From Pseudoscleropodium purum (lineage: Eukaryota > Streptophyta > Bryopsida > Hypnales > Brachytheciaceae), in the NCBI GenBank assembly GCA_963969395.1, contig OZ017795.1, forward strand, positions 22,363,063 to 22,427,062: 64,000 nt of DNA, in the 5' to 3' direction. The notes under the pieces are model-generated. The model did not search any database and was not told the origin of the DNA. It saw nothing but the letters and a program-made list of their open reading frames with translations. Below are positions 49,648 through 61,682 of this stretch, piece by piece (the first letter of the stretch is position 1; each line of letters begins with the position of its first letter). The translations under genes and the position numbers were made by a program.

Positions 49648-49950
49648 TTGCAATCCTAGTTGTCATAATGGACAACATATTATTGTTCATGGACGAATCG
49701 GACCGATTTGGGTTGACCGGTTGCCCACTTCGAAGCCCTGTAACTTTTGCAAAAAGTATCCAAATTGGGTATATGAGATGTTTTTCGGCATCTATAAAAA
49801 CTGTAGATGCCGAAAAACATCTCATATACCCAATTTGGATACTTTCTGCAAAAGTTACAGGGCTTCGAAGTGGGCAGCCAGTCAACCCAAATCGGTCCGA
49901 TTCGTCCATGAATATTAATATGTTGTCCATTATGACAACTAGGCTTGCAA
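49648..49950. repeat. 303-bp near-perfect palindrome (foldback)
   Basis: Arms 49648-49794 and 49804-49950 (147 bp each) are reverse complements with only six mismatches and no gaps, around a 9-bp loop TAAAAACTG. A transcript would form one long hairpin. Each arm is GC-richer than the surroundings (for example GACGAATCGGACCGATTTGG). The mirror-image reading frames over both strands are produced by the symmetry and are not genes. Confidence 0.95.
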
Positions 49951-52900
49951 TTTCCTATATCTTAGTATGTTTTTATTTTTTAAACCTTCTTTACTTGAAT
50001 GTTGTTACTAGACAATTAAGACTTTTATATTGGTTTGTTCTATTATTTATGGCTAATTTCTATGAAATTCATATCTATTAGGATAATTGCGAAAAAGATC
50101 TATATTATATTGTATCACACCTTGAGTACTAAAGTTTTTTTTCTTGCACAAATTTGAAAATAATGATCTAATGTACTTTGAACTCTTAATAAAGGCAAAT
50201 ACAACCATTTTCAATTTTTTTTATATTATTTTAAAATTAATTTGTTAGAAAGTAACAATTCAAAAAATATGTCACAGACATTTGTAGTTATAGAATTAGA
50301 CTTGAATATAGATTATTAAGTACCTTTTCTAAGGAATTTGTAGCTAAAGATTGGAGATGATGGCCTTCTAGTAAACTAATAGCTATTTTTTAAAGAATGT
50401 AAAAATACAACTTTGTATAGATCTTGGTGCTTTTTGTAACATTTTGGAGAATGATATTCTTCATAGTGTATTTCCAAATGGTCTACCTATATTTTTATTT
50501 TGGAGATTTTTCCCAATTTTCTACAAACAAAGTAGTAAAAATATCTATTTTTTTGTAGTATTTCACCTTTGTAGTTCTCTTAGTGAGATAGTATTTCACT
50601 GTTTAATCTTTGAATATACAATCTTTTTAAGGTCTATATATTGAACTATTTTTCTAATTTTTTTCTAATTTCAAAGTATTACAACAAATGACGAGTATTG
50701 AAGCACAATAAAACAAAATCAATAAGTAGTTCTTGCAATCACCTACTAAAAGTTTACGAAAATATATCTATAATTCAATTCAAATATTGCTATTGGTATT
50801 GACTACTCAATAAAACAACTTCCATTGATTATATAATTGTTCAATAAATGAACAACCATTTGCCAATATTTGAGTGATTCTAGGGTATTTTTAAAACCAA
50901 AGAGCTTATTGTTTCTTAGAAGTGACATGATTGAGATTGTAAACTTATATTGGTGTTATAAAGGCATTGCATTAGATTGTAACTAATTATTTGGATTATT
51001 CTATACACATTTCTTTGATGTATCCACATACAATATGAACAAATATAGTATTATATTATAATACTACAAAGATATTTTATTTAAATTTTAAAATAAATTT
51101 TGTTATTTAGTGGTTTACCTTGTACGGAATATTATATATAAAATAAAATAGACACCAATAATAAAATAGGCAAAAGTCTTACATAGACAAATGAAGAAAA
51201 TTAAAAATTAAAAAAATCATAATTTAATTTAAAATTTCAATAATATATAGAATTTTTAAATAATTTAAGTAATTTAAATTCTTAACAATTTAGACTTAAA
51301 ATTACTACCTTTGTCCTACTAAAAACCTACAAGTTTTTTTTTCAAGAGATTAATTCTATTTTTAGTCTTTGGATAGGTCATACATGCATTCAAACACCTA
51401 TTACTCATCCTTGAGATCTATGTAAAATCTCCACCTTGGGGGCCATTATTTTGGCACCTAAAATTTGTTTGAAAAATATCATATTTGAACATAGGTTGCA
51501 TATGCTATTAACCTATATATGAATGTCATAGTAGTTATAACACCAAATGAAGGAAAAGACAATAGATGATCTCATTGCTATGATAATTAAAGCATTTGAG
51601 GGCCTTGAGGTAGAAAAGTTGGATAACTTTCTCACCTTGTAGCAATGAATAGTTGATCCTTAAGGCCTAACAACTTTGTGACAATAGAGGTTTTCAATGA
51701 ATTGTCTTACTTTGAAATTTTTAATTTTAACTATAAAAATGTAAAGAATAATTTTTTTGGTATGCATTGAATTAACTATGAAAAATATTAATTGTTAGAT
51801 TTTTAGATTATAGAAATTTCGGATGATCAATTGAGAGGCATAAATGCAACTTTGGAGGAAGAAATATTGGAAGATGAATATTTATTTTTTATCCCTAACA
51901 AAAATTGGATTAGAATTTAAATCATATGTGGTATTTTTTCATTTAAAATTTTCTAAATAAAAAATTCTTTCAAATTTGTGCATGTGTTTCTAGTAAATTT
52001 TTACTAAAAGTCTTCTTGAAGGTCATTATTTATAATCTTATATTTAGGATTATACTTTAAAATTCACTTAAAATACCCCTTTCTCTTGTAGGTACATATT
52101 TTCAAATAGAAAAAGTTGAAAGCCGAAATTGTGACCAAATTGGATTCTAAAAAACTTTACATATGTATATGAGGCCCATTGTATTTGCTAATTTTATCTT
52201 TATCAATTTAATCCTTCAAGGACTAAGAGCACATAATGTGTCTTCAAGTTTTCAATGGCAAATTCTTAGTAGGGTGAAACAAATCTCAAGATTCATAAGC
52301 TAGAATTTTATATAGTAATAAGTTGACAAATTTGTAGCATTTTCCAAATTTCCAAGCTTCAATGTGAGAAGTATTTAAAATTTTATTTTTAAAATGTATA
52401 CTTGAAGAAAAAAAGAGCAAACATCATTTTTTTTAATAATGAAAGGAATATTAGGGATGGAAAAATACATTTTCTTGGATATTTCTAGTCTTTACTTTAC
52501 ACTAGCAATTGGATTTAAAGAAAAAATTTCAAATTTTTATTTCTAGCAATTTTTAAAATACAAGGTTCAATCTACTATAATAAAGACTACAAAAATAATT
52601 AGAATGATTCCAAATTTTTTGAAGATGTTCCAAAAAATTTCTAATAATATAAATTATTAGATTTCAAAAATTGATGTGGTCTTGTTAGGAGAGGAATGCT
52701 CCTTGATTGGTTAATTTGCTCAAACGAGGTCATTCAACATAGGAACGCTTACTACATAGTAAAAATTCATAAATGAAGCTTTTGAATGGTACACAAACTA
52801 TGTCTAATTTAGAGTTTTTTAATGGAACAATGGGAATAAAAGATATGCACATTTGCAAATGAATAGTTTTATAAATTTATAAATTTTCATCTTCATTAAT

Positions 52901-53261
52901 TTTAATAATTTTAATTGGTCATCAATGGTTGCATTGAGAATAGTATAACTCAAATAAATAAATCAGTCAAAAAAAATACAAAAAGTCGTTTTTGAAATCA
53001 AAATATTTGAGTGTGAAAATTTATTCATTGATAAATAAATAAGAAAATTAGAAATAGTCACCGGTTGCGAAGAATACCATTAGGAAAAATTTCAAGCCTC
53101 AAATTCTCAAAAGGTTTGTAAGTTTTGCAAACTTTTGGTGCAATTATAAAGGAAACTTATTTTTTTATTTTTTAAAATTTGAAATTTGATGTGGCACTGT
53201 TGGTGCTACTGTAGCTCCACGTCAGATTTAAATAATTTTTTCAAAAAAGTATTTATTTAAA

Positions 53262-53352
53262 TGTATCTCTATATCTCTATATAGAGATCTATAGAGATAT
53301 AGAGATATAGAGATATATAGAGATATAGAGAGATATAGAGATATATATCTAT
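53262..53352. repeat. GATATA-type satellite tract with internal symmetry
   Basis: About 90 bp of TCTCTATA units switching to TAGAGATA units, so the first third is the reverse complement of the rest. It can form a hairpin. The Ser/Leu/Tyr-rich minus-strand frame over it is an artefact. Confidence 0.9.
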
Positions 53353-56300
53353 TTATTATTATTATTATTATTTTTAATTTTGTATTTGTACCATAGGGTG
53401 TTGAATAATGAAAGCTTAATAGTCCTCTCCAAGCTTCAAAATTTTTGTAATGTACCATTTCAAAAATAACTAATGTAAGGATAAAACAATTTCAAATTTT
53501 CAAATTTTCAAGATTGAATTATTTCAAGCCTTCAAACTTCTTGAAGTTTGAATTCTTTGGTCATTAATGATAGCAACATAACATGAATGAAATATCCATT
53601 CCTATATTGTTATCCAATTTTGTAATAAACAATTGATTTTGACTATTATAATATGCTTCATTTGTTCATATTGGTAGTATTCTATGTTGTTGAAATTTGT
53701 CATTGCATTTGCATATATTTTGTTAAATCCAATCTCATTCCTATCGTATGTACCTATGTTTATTGTTGATTAGAAGAAATTATAAGTGAATGAAATTGGA
53801 TTATGCAACAAAATTTTTAGACATTTGAAATTGTGGTAATTATATCCAAATGGTCAATTTTACTATAATCAATGTTGGTATATCTAATTTATTTGGCTAT
53901 ATATTTTAAATGCTTCAAACAAAAATCTTTCCTTTTGAAATGTGTTAATTATAAAAAAATTGAAATTAAAGGTATTGATATAGAAATGCTCAAATTCATT
54001 TATTATATTCATTATAATATTAAAAAGTACTTTCAATACTTCAACAATTCCTAAGATTGCAACAAGTAGTTGTTTTAAGCATATAAGTGATTCTAATTGT
54101 TTAATTTTATAAAGATTTTTTTCAAGATTGCTTTTGCTAATTCTATGTAATGGGAAAACCTAGTGGGATCTAAAAATGAAGACCAAGTAAGTTTTGATAG
54201 TTAGATGTTTTTACTATTAAACTGTTTTGTCCATGATAGGCAACTAGGATGTTGTCAAAAAATAATTCTAAAAAATAGGATCAATTTAAAAATAAATAAA
54301 ATTAATAGGCATGTCTATTGAAATCAAGTATGGTAATGTCAAAAATGTAATTTTCAAAATTTGACTGAATATTACAAGCATTGATTAGTATTAAGAATTT
54401 CTTAAGTGATATATGAGGTTTAATTCGTTGATATGCATTTAGATCATAGGGTAGAGAGGCCCTTATTGTAGTTAAGTTCATTGTTCTTTATCAACCATTA
54501 AAAGATATGAAATATTTGAAGCAAGATTGGAGCTTAACTGCTCAAAGAAAAAACAAAGTAATTGTATTATTATGGAACTTGAGACCTCATTTAAGCATTG
54601 TAAATCATTTTTTTTCAAATTGTATTCATCTAAGCAAATGTGGTTGGATTTCACCTAAAATGATTCATTTGTGATTTGGAATCTTAAAGAGAAAGTTATA
54701 GAAAAGTGAAAGGACAATGTATGGCAATGTTCTTTCCTACCCTCCTCTAAACTTTGCCCATACCTTTTGATTGGAGTCTCTAAATTACAAACAACTTGTT
54801 GGATATAGAAATTATATCCCATAGTTTACTAGTTGATTGGTTTTGAAAAAAGGTTCTTCTACTGTGGGTAAATGAGTTATGAAGTATGATTGTAAAAACA
54901 ATTAGTGCAATTGACATGACTATGAGTGGTTGAATTCTTTCATGTCCTAATTTACGTATTGAGGGGGCAACATGTGTTGCATTGATGCTAGTGTTTGAGT
55001 ATAGAAATGCAAGTATATAAGCCTTGAGTTTAATGTAAGTAAATACCTTACAACCATTGAAAGTATTTATAATATAAGCACCTATTATATAGGTATCTAT
55101 AACATGGATACTGTGATCATAGAAGGTATCCATAATATAGGTGTCTAAACCTCTAGGCTCATGGACTCATGATCCTAGGCTCATACAATAGTAAGCCTCA
55201 CATGTGTCAAACTTGCTAGTTGCCTACAATAGTTGGATTGATTCAAAATTATTTATAAATTTTTTGTGAAGTAAATTCTAGTTAGGTGGAAAATGTATTA
55301 GGTTTGTGTATCTAAAACAATCATAGAATTTTTTTTGAGAAATAATATGTAAAGGTCATTTTCTTCTTAGTTTCTCAATTTTTTCCAAAATTGAGGGATG
55401 CATATTGATTGCAACAATACCTTTTCCGTCCTATTGAGATTATCCAATTCCATCGCAAATTTATTAGCAATCTAGTTTTGTCTTTTATCAAAGACTTCCT
55501 ATGGCTAAGTGTTTTTTTAAAGAATCATATACATGAGTTGACATTAAATTCCCAAAATTGAATAAAAGCATTTTACAAGTCCTTGATTTTGATTGAATCC
55601 AAAGTAAACCTATTTGAAATTGTCTAATGTGTACATTTGTCTTGTCAAAGGTCATCTCTCTAGAGAGTTGCCTTTATTTTCTACAAACAAGAATTTTTCA
55701 TAATTTTACATTATAAATCCAAATGCAATGACTAAATGCTTTCTATGTATTTGTAGTTATATATTTTGAAATAAAATTTTAAAAACTATATTCTGAATGT
55801 TTTTCCAACAAGCTTGATTGCTTAAGAATATTTTTCTTTAAATAACATAACTTTTTCTACGAAGCACCTAACTTAAGAAAATATTTCATCTCAAAAACGT
55901 TGATCTATTTTCCCATTTAAGAAAGAAGATAAAAAGGAATATTAAAAATTGAGATTATACGTAACCATTTAATTCTTCGATTGCCTTTGAGAACATAATT
56001 GACAATTGATGGTACTTTAGGAGTTATGATTGGAATTGAGCATATTTTCAAATGAGCTCTTTAATAATTTAATAATTCTAGATTATTAATGTGTTCATTG
56101 AAAGGACATTGAAATTAACGTATGTATGCAAAACATTTACAAATGAAGGTGCAAGTGACCTTTCATAATTTTAAAGTACAATATACAAATACCATTTTTG
56201 GACTTTTGGACTAGTTTTAATCACCATTTGCTTTCACATGACTGAAAATAAAATCTTAGTAATATGCAATTATGATTATTTGAAAAATTTCTTCAATTTT

Positions 56301-58165
56301 GGTTAGTTTTACTTGAACTCTTCAAATATTATTGATTTATAAGAATTCATTCAAACAAACTTACCTTGAAATTTAAGCTTAATAGTAGTAAATTGATTTG
56401 AAATTCTTTGCTAAGAATATTTTAGATGTTAAAAATAATTGATTATTTGAGAATTTTTCACTATATTTCATTACTACTTGTAGCTCTTGAAGAGATTTTT
56501 ATTTAAATATATTTTTATTTCAAATTTTTATTTTATTTATTAATTTATTAAAATAAAAAATAAATTTATTACCAAATTAATAGTGATTTTTATATTTCTA
56601 GATAAGACAAAAATTTCATAAGAAAAATATAAGGTTGAATCTTCAATATAATTGAAATTGAGCTTTACGATGTTATTGGATTCTTTTCAAATGGTTTGAA
56701 ATGGACATAAATACTATATTTTATAAAAACTTATTTACATAGAAATGAAAATGAAATTCAAGATATTGGACATTTTTATAGAGATCTTTTTAAACCCCAA
56801 TATACAATATTAATCCTTAAAATTTTCACTGACCCTAAATGGGTCAATTCATTTTGAAAGCATCTATTTTTTGAACTTAGGAATGTAAAAGTCACTTGAA
56901 TTTGGGCTCATTTTCAAGAGAGTCAAGTTAGCTATTTAGAAGTGTTTTTAGATTTAGGAGAAGAGTTACTATTGAATTTATAAAATTTTCTAAAGTATAG
57001 GTGGTTTGGGGTTGTAGCATTGAATTAAACTTTGGCCAATGAGGTGGAGACATGTGTTCATGGATGGGCAAGGTCCAAAATTGTACCACCTGGTATTGGT
57101 AAGGCTAGGTCAACCTTTGGGATGGGAGAGAGGTGGTTGAACAATGTTGACCCTTGGAATTCTAATGAGTTCTTAGCATAATTTGTTCATACCTTTTTTC
57201 AATGAGCTGCCCGAATAGTAGATTAGACCTTTTTCATTGCCCGCTCCCTTTTTTTAACTTTGCTCAGTTCGTAGGTATGAATTACCATTGGAATACACAT
57301 TTTGTACTCAAATTTGAGCAGTTTACAATTTCTTTTCCTATAGTGTGTCTTTTCTTATGTTCCTTCATTCTATCATGTTTGATCTTTATTTTGGTTCTAG
57401 ATTTGTGACAAATCTTTAATTTCTCTCATAATTTTTAAAATTTAATAATGAATTGGTCACTATTGCAAGACCATTTTTTCATTCATTTTTGGTCCAATAA
57501 GTTCAAGACTTGTTTCCATGCATGTGGAATTTGGTTACCTTGAGAATGAGCATAGGATGCCAACTTTTTAAAATGTTATGTGTTCAAAAGAGCTAATCAA
57601 AGCACAATTTTGACTATTCAAAAACATTGATTTCCTTATAGTACCCTTTATTTTTACGTTATATTCTTCCAATCTATGACTTAAATTGAAACAATAGAGA
57701 TGATAAGGACTTCACTTCCTACAAAATCCTATGGTTAATTTTACCTAAAAATGACTCATTGTACTTTGAGCTTCAACCCTTTGTAACTTACAAAATTGAG
57801 ATTCAAAACACCATCATAATGACCAAAAAATTTAAGGGTTAAAAAAGAACTCTTCACATTTTAAAGGATTAATCCAAGATTTCTTAAATAATCCGGTTTG
57901 GACCTCTTACAACTCACTATCTTTTTGAAGTGATCATAGTTAGTTTAAAGTGTACATAGTTAATACATTGCTTAGAAAAAATTGTGAAAATCAATTACAT
58001 TTAAGTCCTAGTTGATTTTAGGAGGTTTGAAATATTTGTTTCATTTCATGTTTTATCAATGAATGTTGGATATTGCAACAATAACTAACATTTGTGGATA
58101 TAATCTATAGTTTATAACTTTTTTTTGATAGTTATCACTAGATTCTTCTTCTTAGATATACTAAG

Positions 58166-58198
58166 TTTTATATATATATATATATATACACACACATT
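58166..58198. repeat. (TA)n(CA)n microsatellite
   Basis: About 20 bp of alternating TA followed by ACACACACA. Simple sequence. Confidence 0.9.
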
Positions 58199-58430
58199 AT
58201 GGTGCCCCACCCAATTACATTCTTTATCCTTATTTGGCTAAGATTTAAGTTGAATAAATATAGATAGGGGATGCAATTAGGAGAAGGCCCATAATGGGCA
58301 TGCTTATCTATAATACATTTTAACATTATAAGAAGCTTGGACTACCTTAAGAGACTATAATATGTGATAGAATGAATTGTTGAATTGTTGATAATACACT
58401 AATCTATTATATATGACAACATACCATAAG

Positions 58431-58725
58431 ACATTAGAGGATTTTTTCACCCCCGGGAAGGCTGTGGGTTCCCACATTGTGGAAATAGCCCTGTAGGAGG
58501 CCACGTCAGCTCGTTGATGTGGCATGGCGATTGCCACGTCTGAAAAAAAGAATTAAAAAAAAAAGAATTTTTTTTTCTGTTTTTTGTGCATTTCAAGAGT
58601 AAATTTTTTTTTTTTTTTTTTAATTTTTTTGTCGGAGACAACCGTTCCCCAAAACTACAGGGGAGGACAGTTCCCTACGCACCTGCTTGAAGTAGCCCTC
58701 ATTGAGCCCAAAAATCCTCTAATGT
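58431..58725 (+). mobile_element. MITE family M1, copy 2 (295 bp)
   Basis: Terminal inverted repeats are ACATTAGAGGATTTTT and its exact reverse complement at the right end, about 16-17 bp. It is similar over its full length to 47568-47846, in the same orientation, differing mainly in the poly-T/poly-A centre and scattered substitutions. The better-conserved ends suggest it is the younger copy. Confidence 0.9.
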
Positions 58726-58985
58726 TTATAATGATATTGAATTCCCCACCTTAATCCCTAAATGCTCAACCAAAAGATAAGAAGCTTACTTTGGAAATCT
58801 GTAATAAAGAATTGAAAATTCTCTAGTACACCTAGTCATTGATTCATGTGGAACATCTTCCTTCTTTCCACCTATGTTATTGATTCATGTAGAACATTCT
58901 TTCTTCTTTCCATTTGTATATTACATGACTTTTCTCACTAGTAGAAAACTCAATGTCCAAATCAACAGAAAAGTGTTGTAACAAT

Positions 58986-59057
58986 CAGTAGTTGCTCACA
59001 AGATTTTAACCCAAGACCTCAAGCTCAGTAACCACAAGCTCTAACCAGCATACCACA
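58986..59057 (-). other. tRNA-like fragment (possible SINE head)
   Basis: On the minus strand 72 bp resemble a tRNA promoter: A-box-like TATGCTGGTTAGAGC and B-box-like GGTCTTGGGTTAAAATC at the right spacing. The usual GGTTCGAATC is degraded and I cannot fold a convincing acceptor stem. It is probably a tRNA-derived relic, not a working tRNA gene. Confidence 0.4.
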
Positions 59058-59123
59058 TTTGTAATCACATGTGAAATTTGAATATTTGTTTTGTACTTAT
59101 GCATTTAGAATTTTGTATTTTCT

Positions 59124-59483
59124 AACTCAGCAGACTTTGGTGTCCATTTAGGCATAGGAAAACAACTTTTTTCAAAGACCTTAGAACTAAAAAAAAAGTT
59201 GGTAAACCAAGTTAAGTTTTATCTCCAAAAATCCGTTTGAGATTTCAAGATTCCAATTAAAAGTTATGAACAAATTTCAGAGAGGATGTTTCAAAATGTC
59301 AAAGAAAATGTCCCTTGAAACATCCTCTCTGAAATTTGTTCATAATTTTTGATTTGAGTTTAGAAATCTCAAATGGATTTTTGGAGATCAAACTTAATTT
59401 GATTTATCAACTTTTTCTAGTTCTAAATTTTTTGAAAAAGGTTATTTTACTATGCCAAAATGGACACCAAAATCTGCTCAGTT
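59124..59483. repeat. 360-bp imperfect inverted repeat inside the CACTA-type element
   Basis: Arms of about 170 bp. AACTCAGCAGACTTTGGTGT at the left mirrors ACACCAAAATCTGCTCAGTT at the right. Inner words CAAATTTCAGAGAGGATGTT and its complement are perfect. Both arms also share CTCCAAAAATCC.TTTGAGAT. The centre is TCAAAATGTCAAAGAAAATG. Confidence 0.85.
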
Positions 59484-60946
59484 TTTTAAGAAAATAAATT
59501 GAAAATGATTAAGTTAAAAAAAAGTTCATTGTACATAAAATTCCAACCATGGTATTTTAACTCCTAAAAGACTGAATGGCATTTTTTTGGCAACATGGCA
59601 ATAATTGTGAGCATGCAACTTATTATAAATGGAGTTTTTTCTTGTTTTTTTTTCAAAGAGTTGCTTCAAGCTAGCCACAACAATTTTTGTAACTTTTGAC
59701 TGCATAATTAAAAGTTATTGCATGACATATAATTTTAATTTCTTGGTGGGCAACTTGTGCAACTTAAAAAAAATCAATTTCTTAAGAAAAGACCATTTAA
59801 CTTGGTTTCTTAGATTTATATTTACTTAAAAAGTTTAAAATCATTGCATTTGTACTAAGAAGAAAGGTATGAGGAGTTTTTATTTCTAGGCAATTAAGTA
59901 ATCTTTACTCAAAAATGAATTTTGAAGTCTTTTATTTAATTCAATTTGCAATATTTCAAAAAAGAAAACCATAGAATTAAAATTTTTATTACAACATTAC
60001 AAACATTAGTATCGAAATTTTTCAGTTCTATAACTAATTTGTTAACAATGTAGTATTTTAAATCATACTCTACCTTTTTTTCTATAGTTTCTTTGAAGCA
60101 TAAATATAGAATATTTTTTGTTGAAATATTTCTTATTTATTTCCAACATATGGAGAGTAACAAGTTGTAGAATTTATACATTTTTGTCCAAAAAGTTTGT
60201 CATGAAAGATGAAATCTAATTAATCATTTGAGAAGGGTTGAAAATACTTTTTCTTTGAAATCCAAGTGACATAATTTGCAATTGGTAAGGTTTTCAATGT
60301 GTTAACCTTAACCACTATAATGAAACCAAAACATTCTAAGAGATTCGAAAAAAGATTCAAAATTCATTGAAATTTTGTTGATTTAATCATTGCACTATCC
60401 AAATCAACAGAAAATAGCTTGTCATTTGTTGGTTTTCACAAAAAGTCCTTCAAGTGTTCTAAACAATAGAAATGAACAGAAATCCATTGATTTTTTTTGT
60501 TGATTTGGTCATGATTTTTCTACTAGTGTCTTGAAGTTTCCTCAATGAATATTGATTATTTTATTTGAAGTGCACAAACATTCATCATCTATTCCATGAA
60601 TAATGAAGCACTTAGAGGTTAAAATTGGCATCATCTATATTAAGGTAAAAACACTCCCTAAAACATTCCTATATCCATTTTTGACAAATAGCCTTTTATT
60701 GAAAGTGTCCCTAAAGTGCCATCAAACCATTCCCTTACTAAATTGCAATTGTTTGACTATTGATTATCTAGATTTTGATTTTATGACCAAGCTATGTGAC
60801 TGTTTCAAAGGCCCCAAGGGCTTCTCCTTTTGAAAATTTGTAATAATTACCTACAAAAATCTTTTTTTTTTCCCCATTAATTCATGATTTTCAATTACTT
60901 ATATCACGAGAGTGTTTGTTTTCCTAAAAAAAAAGTGTCTCCAACT

Positions 60947-61330
60947 ATGATGAGTTTGCTTATTTTGACGGTTTTAGTTGTTTTCACCTCAATTTCAACA
61001 TCAAGTGTGATACCGGTACCTTCCCTTCCAAGGTTAACCCATCATAGAATTAGATTCATTCAAAGCCGGCCAAAAAGGGGCATACGTGTCATTGCAGGGC
61101 CCGGGGACGCCACGCCCAACAAGAAAACCCCCTCCCCCAAGGGAAGAGAGACTGGTCCAAGAAGAGCCCAAGGCCCAACCAAAAGGGCAGTTGAACTTTC
61201 AATACAAGCAGCCGGACCAACTCCAAGGCCCAAACCAAACCAATCGGACCTTGACACAGCCCACTCCAACGCCTTAGTAAATCGACCATCGTCTTCCCTC
61301 TGGCTGTTTGTAACTAAGAATCGTGAATAG
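60947..61330 (+). CDS. Weak candidate small secreted protein
   Basis: From ATG 60947 the frame begins MMSLLILTVLVVFTSISTS, which resembles a signal peptide. A basic, Pro/Lys-rich tail follows (PKRGIRVIAGPGDATPNKK) and the stop is at 61328-61330, about 127 codons. No known family. It sits at the border between AT-rich DNA and the GC-rich region upstream of the next gene, where chance open frames are common. It could instead be upstream or leader sequence of that gene. Confidence 0.2.
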   Translation: MMSLLILTVLVVFTSISTSSVIPVPSLPRLTHHRIRFIQSRPKRGIRVIAGPGDATPNKKTPSPKGRETGPRRAQGPTKRAVELSIQAAGPTPRPKPNQSDLDTAHSNALVNRPSSSLWLFVTKNRE

Positions 61331-61682
61331 CTCTCTCTCTCTCTCGTGGCTATGGCCGCACCCTGAATCATCACGATCGCAGGTTCTAGAGCTTTCCCCG
61401 CCTCCCGTCTGCGGCGTATATCGACGGGGCGACTCTTGGTGTTCCAACCGACATCCGCTTCATCTTTTTCTTTGTGGTTGTTGTGGTTGTGGTTGTGGTC
61501 TCTGTGCCTCTGTGTGTCTGTGTGTGTGTGCAAGGGTTGCGTTGCGGATTGCGTGGTGTGTTGATTCATTCAGTGTTGGTTTTGGTTCACTTGGTGGTGA
61601 GTGGTGGTGGATGGTGTGACGGAGGGGAAGAAGGGGGAGGGGGTGGGAGGGAGGGCGGGCCGGGGTGGGGCGGGTATGAGGG
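61331..61682 (+). promoter_or_regulatory. Leader/promoter of the right-edge gene, G/T-rich
   Basis: A G/T-rich stretch with CTCTCTCTCT at about 61331, GTGGTT repeats at 61474-61500 and GTGTGTGTG near 61520, then a GGGAGGG-rich run just before the ATG at 61683. Overlapping Pro-rich minus-strand and Gly-rich plus-strand frames reflect this composition. Confidence 0.45.

Larger units (their letters stand above)
58936..60528. mobile_element. Non-autonomous CACTA-type element, 1,593 bp
   Basis: The left end CACTAGTAGAAAACTCA (58936) and the right end TTTTTCTACTAGTG (to 60528) are inverted repeats that continue subterminally with CCAAATCAACA. Direct triplets TCT flank it (58933-58935 and 60529-60531), the 3-bp duplication expected for the CACTA superfamily. 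It carries no transposase; inside are a tRNA-like fragment, a 360-bp inverted repeat and R2-like sequence. The next CCAAATCAACAGAAAA word at 60400 may mark a repeat of the subterminal region. Confidence 0.75.
43750..60850. other. Long AT-rich intergenic region rich in non-autonomous transposon remnants
   Basis: No supportable protein gene. The longest frame, 49632-50081, is mostly one arm of a palindrome. The individual MITEs, foldbacks, CACTA-type elements and satellites are listed separately. No retroelement polyprotein or transposase was recognised, so the visible elements depend on enzymes encoded elsewhere. Confidence 0.7.

Noticed and set aside
49632..50081. 149-codon plus-strand frame and its 100-codon minus-strand mirror
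   Set aside because: Both come from the two arms of the 303-bp palindrome, so the frame on one strand repeats on the other. No independent coding signal.
60400..60528. A separate small MITE from the CCAAATCAACAGAAAA word at 60400 to the CACTAGTG end
   Set aside because: The left side lacks a CACTA terminus and a matching target duplication. The end at 58936 fits both, so the larger element is preferred.
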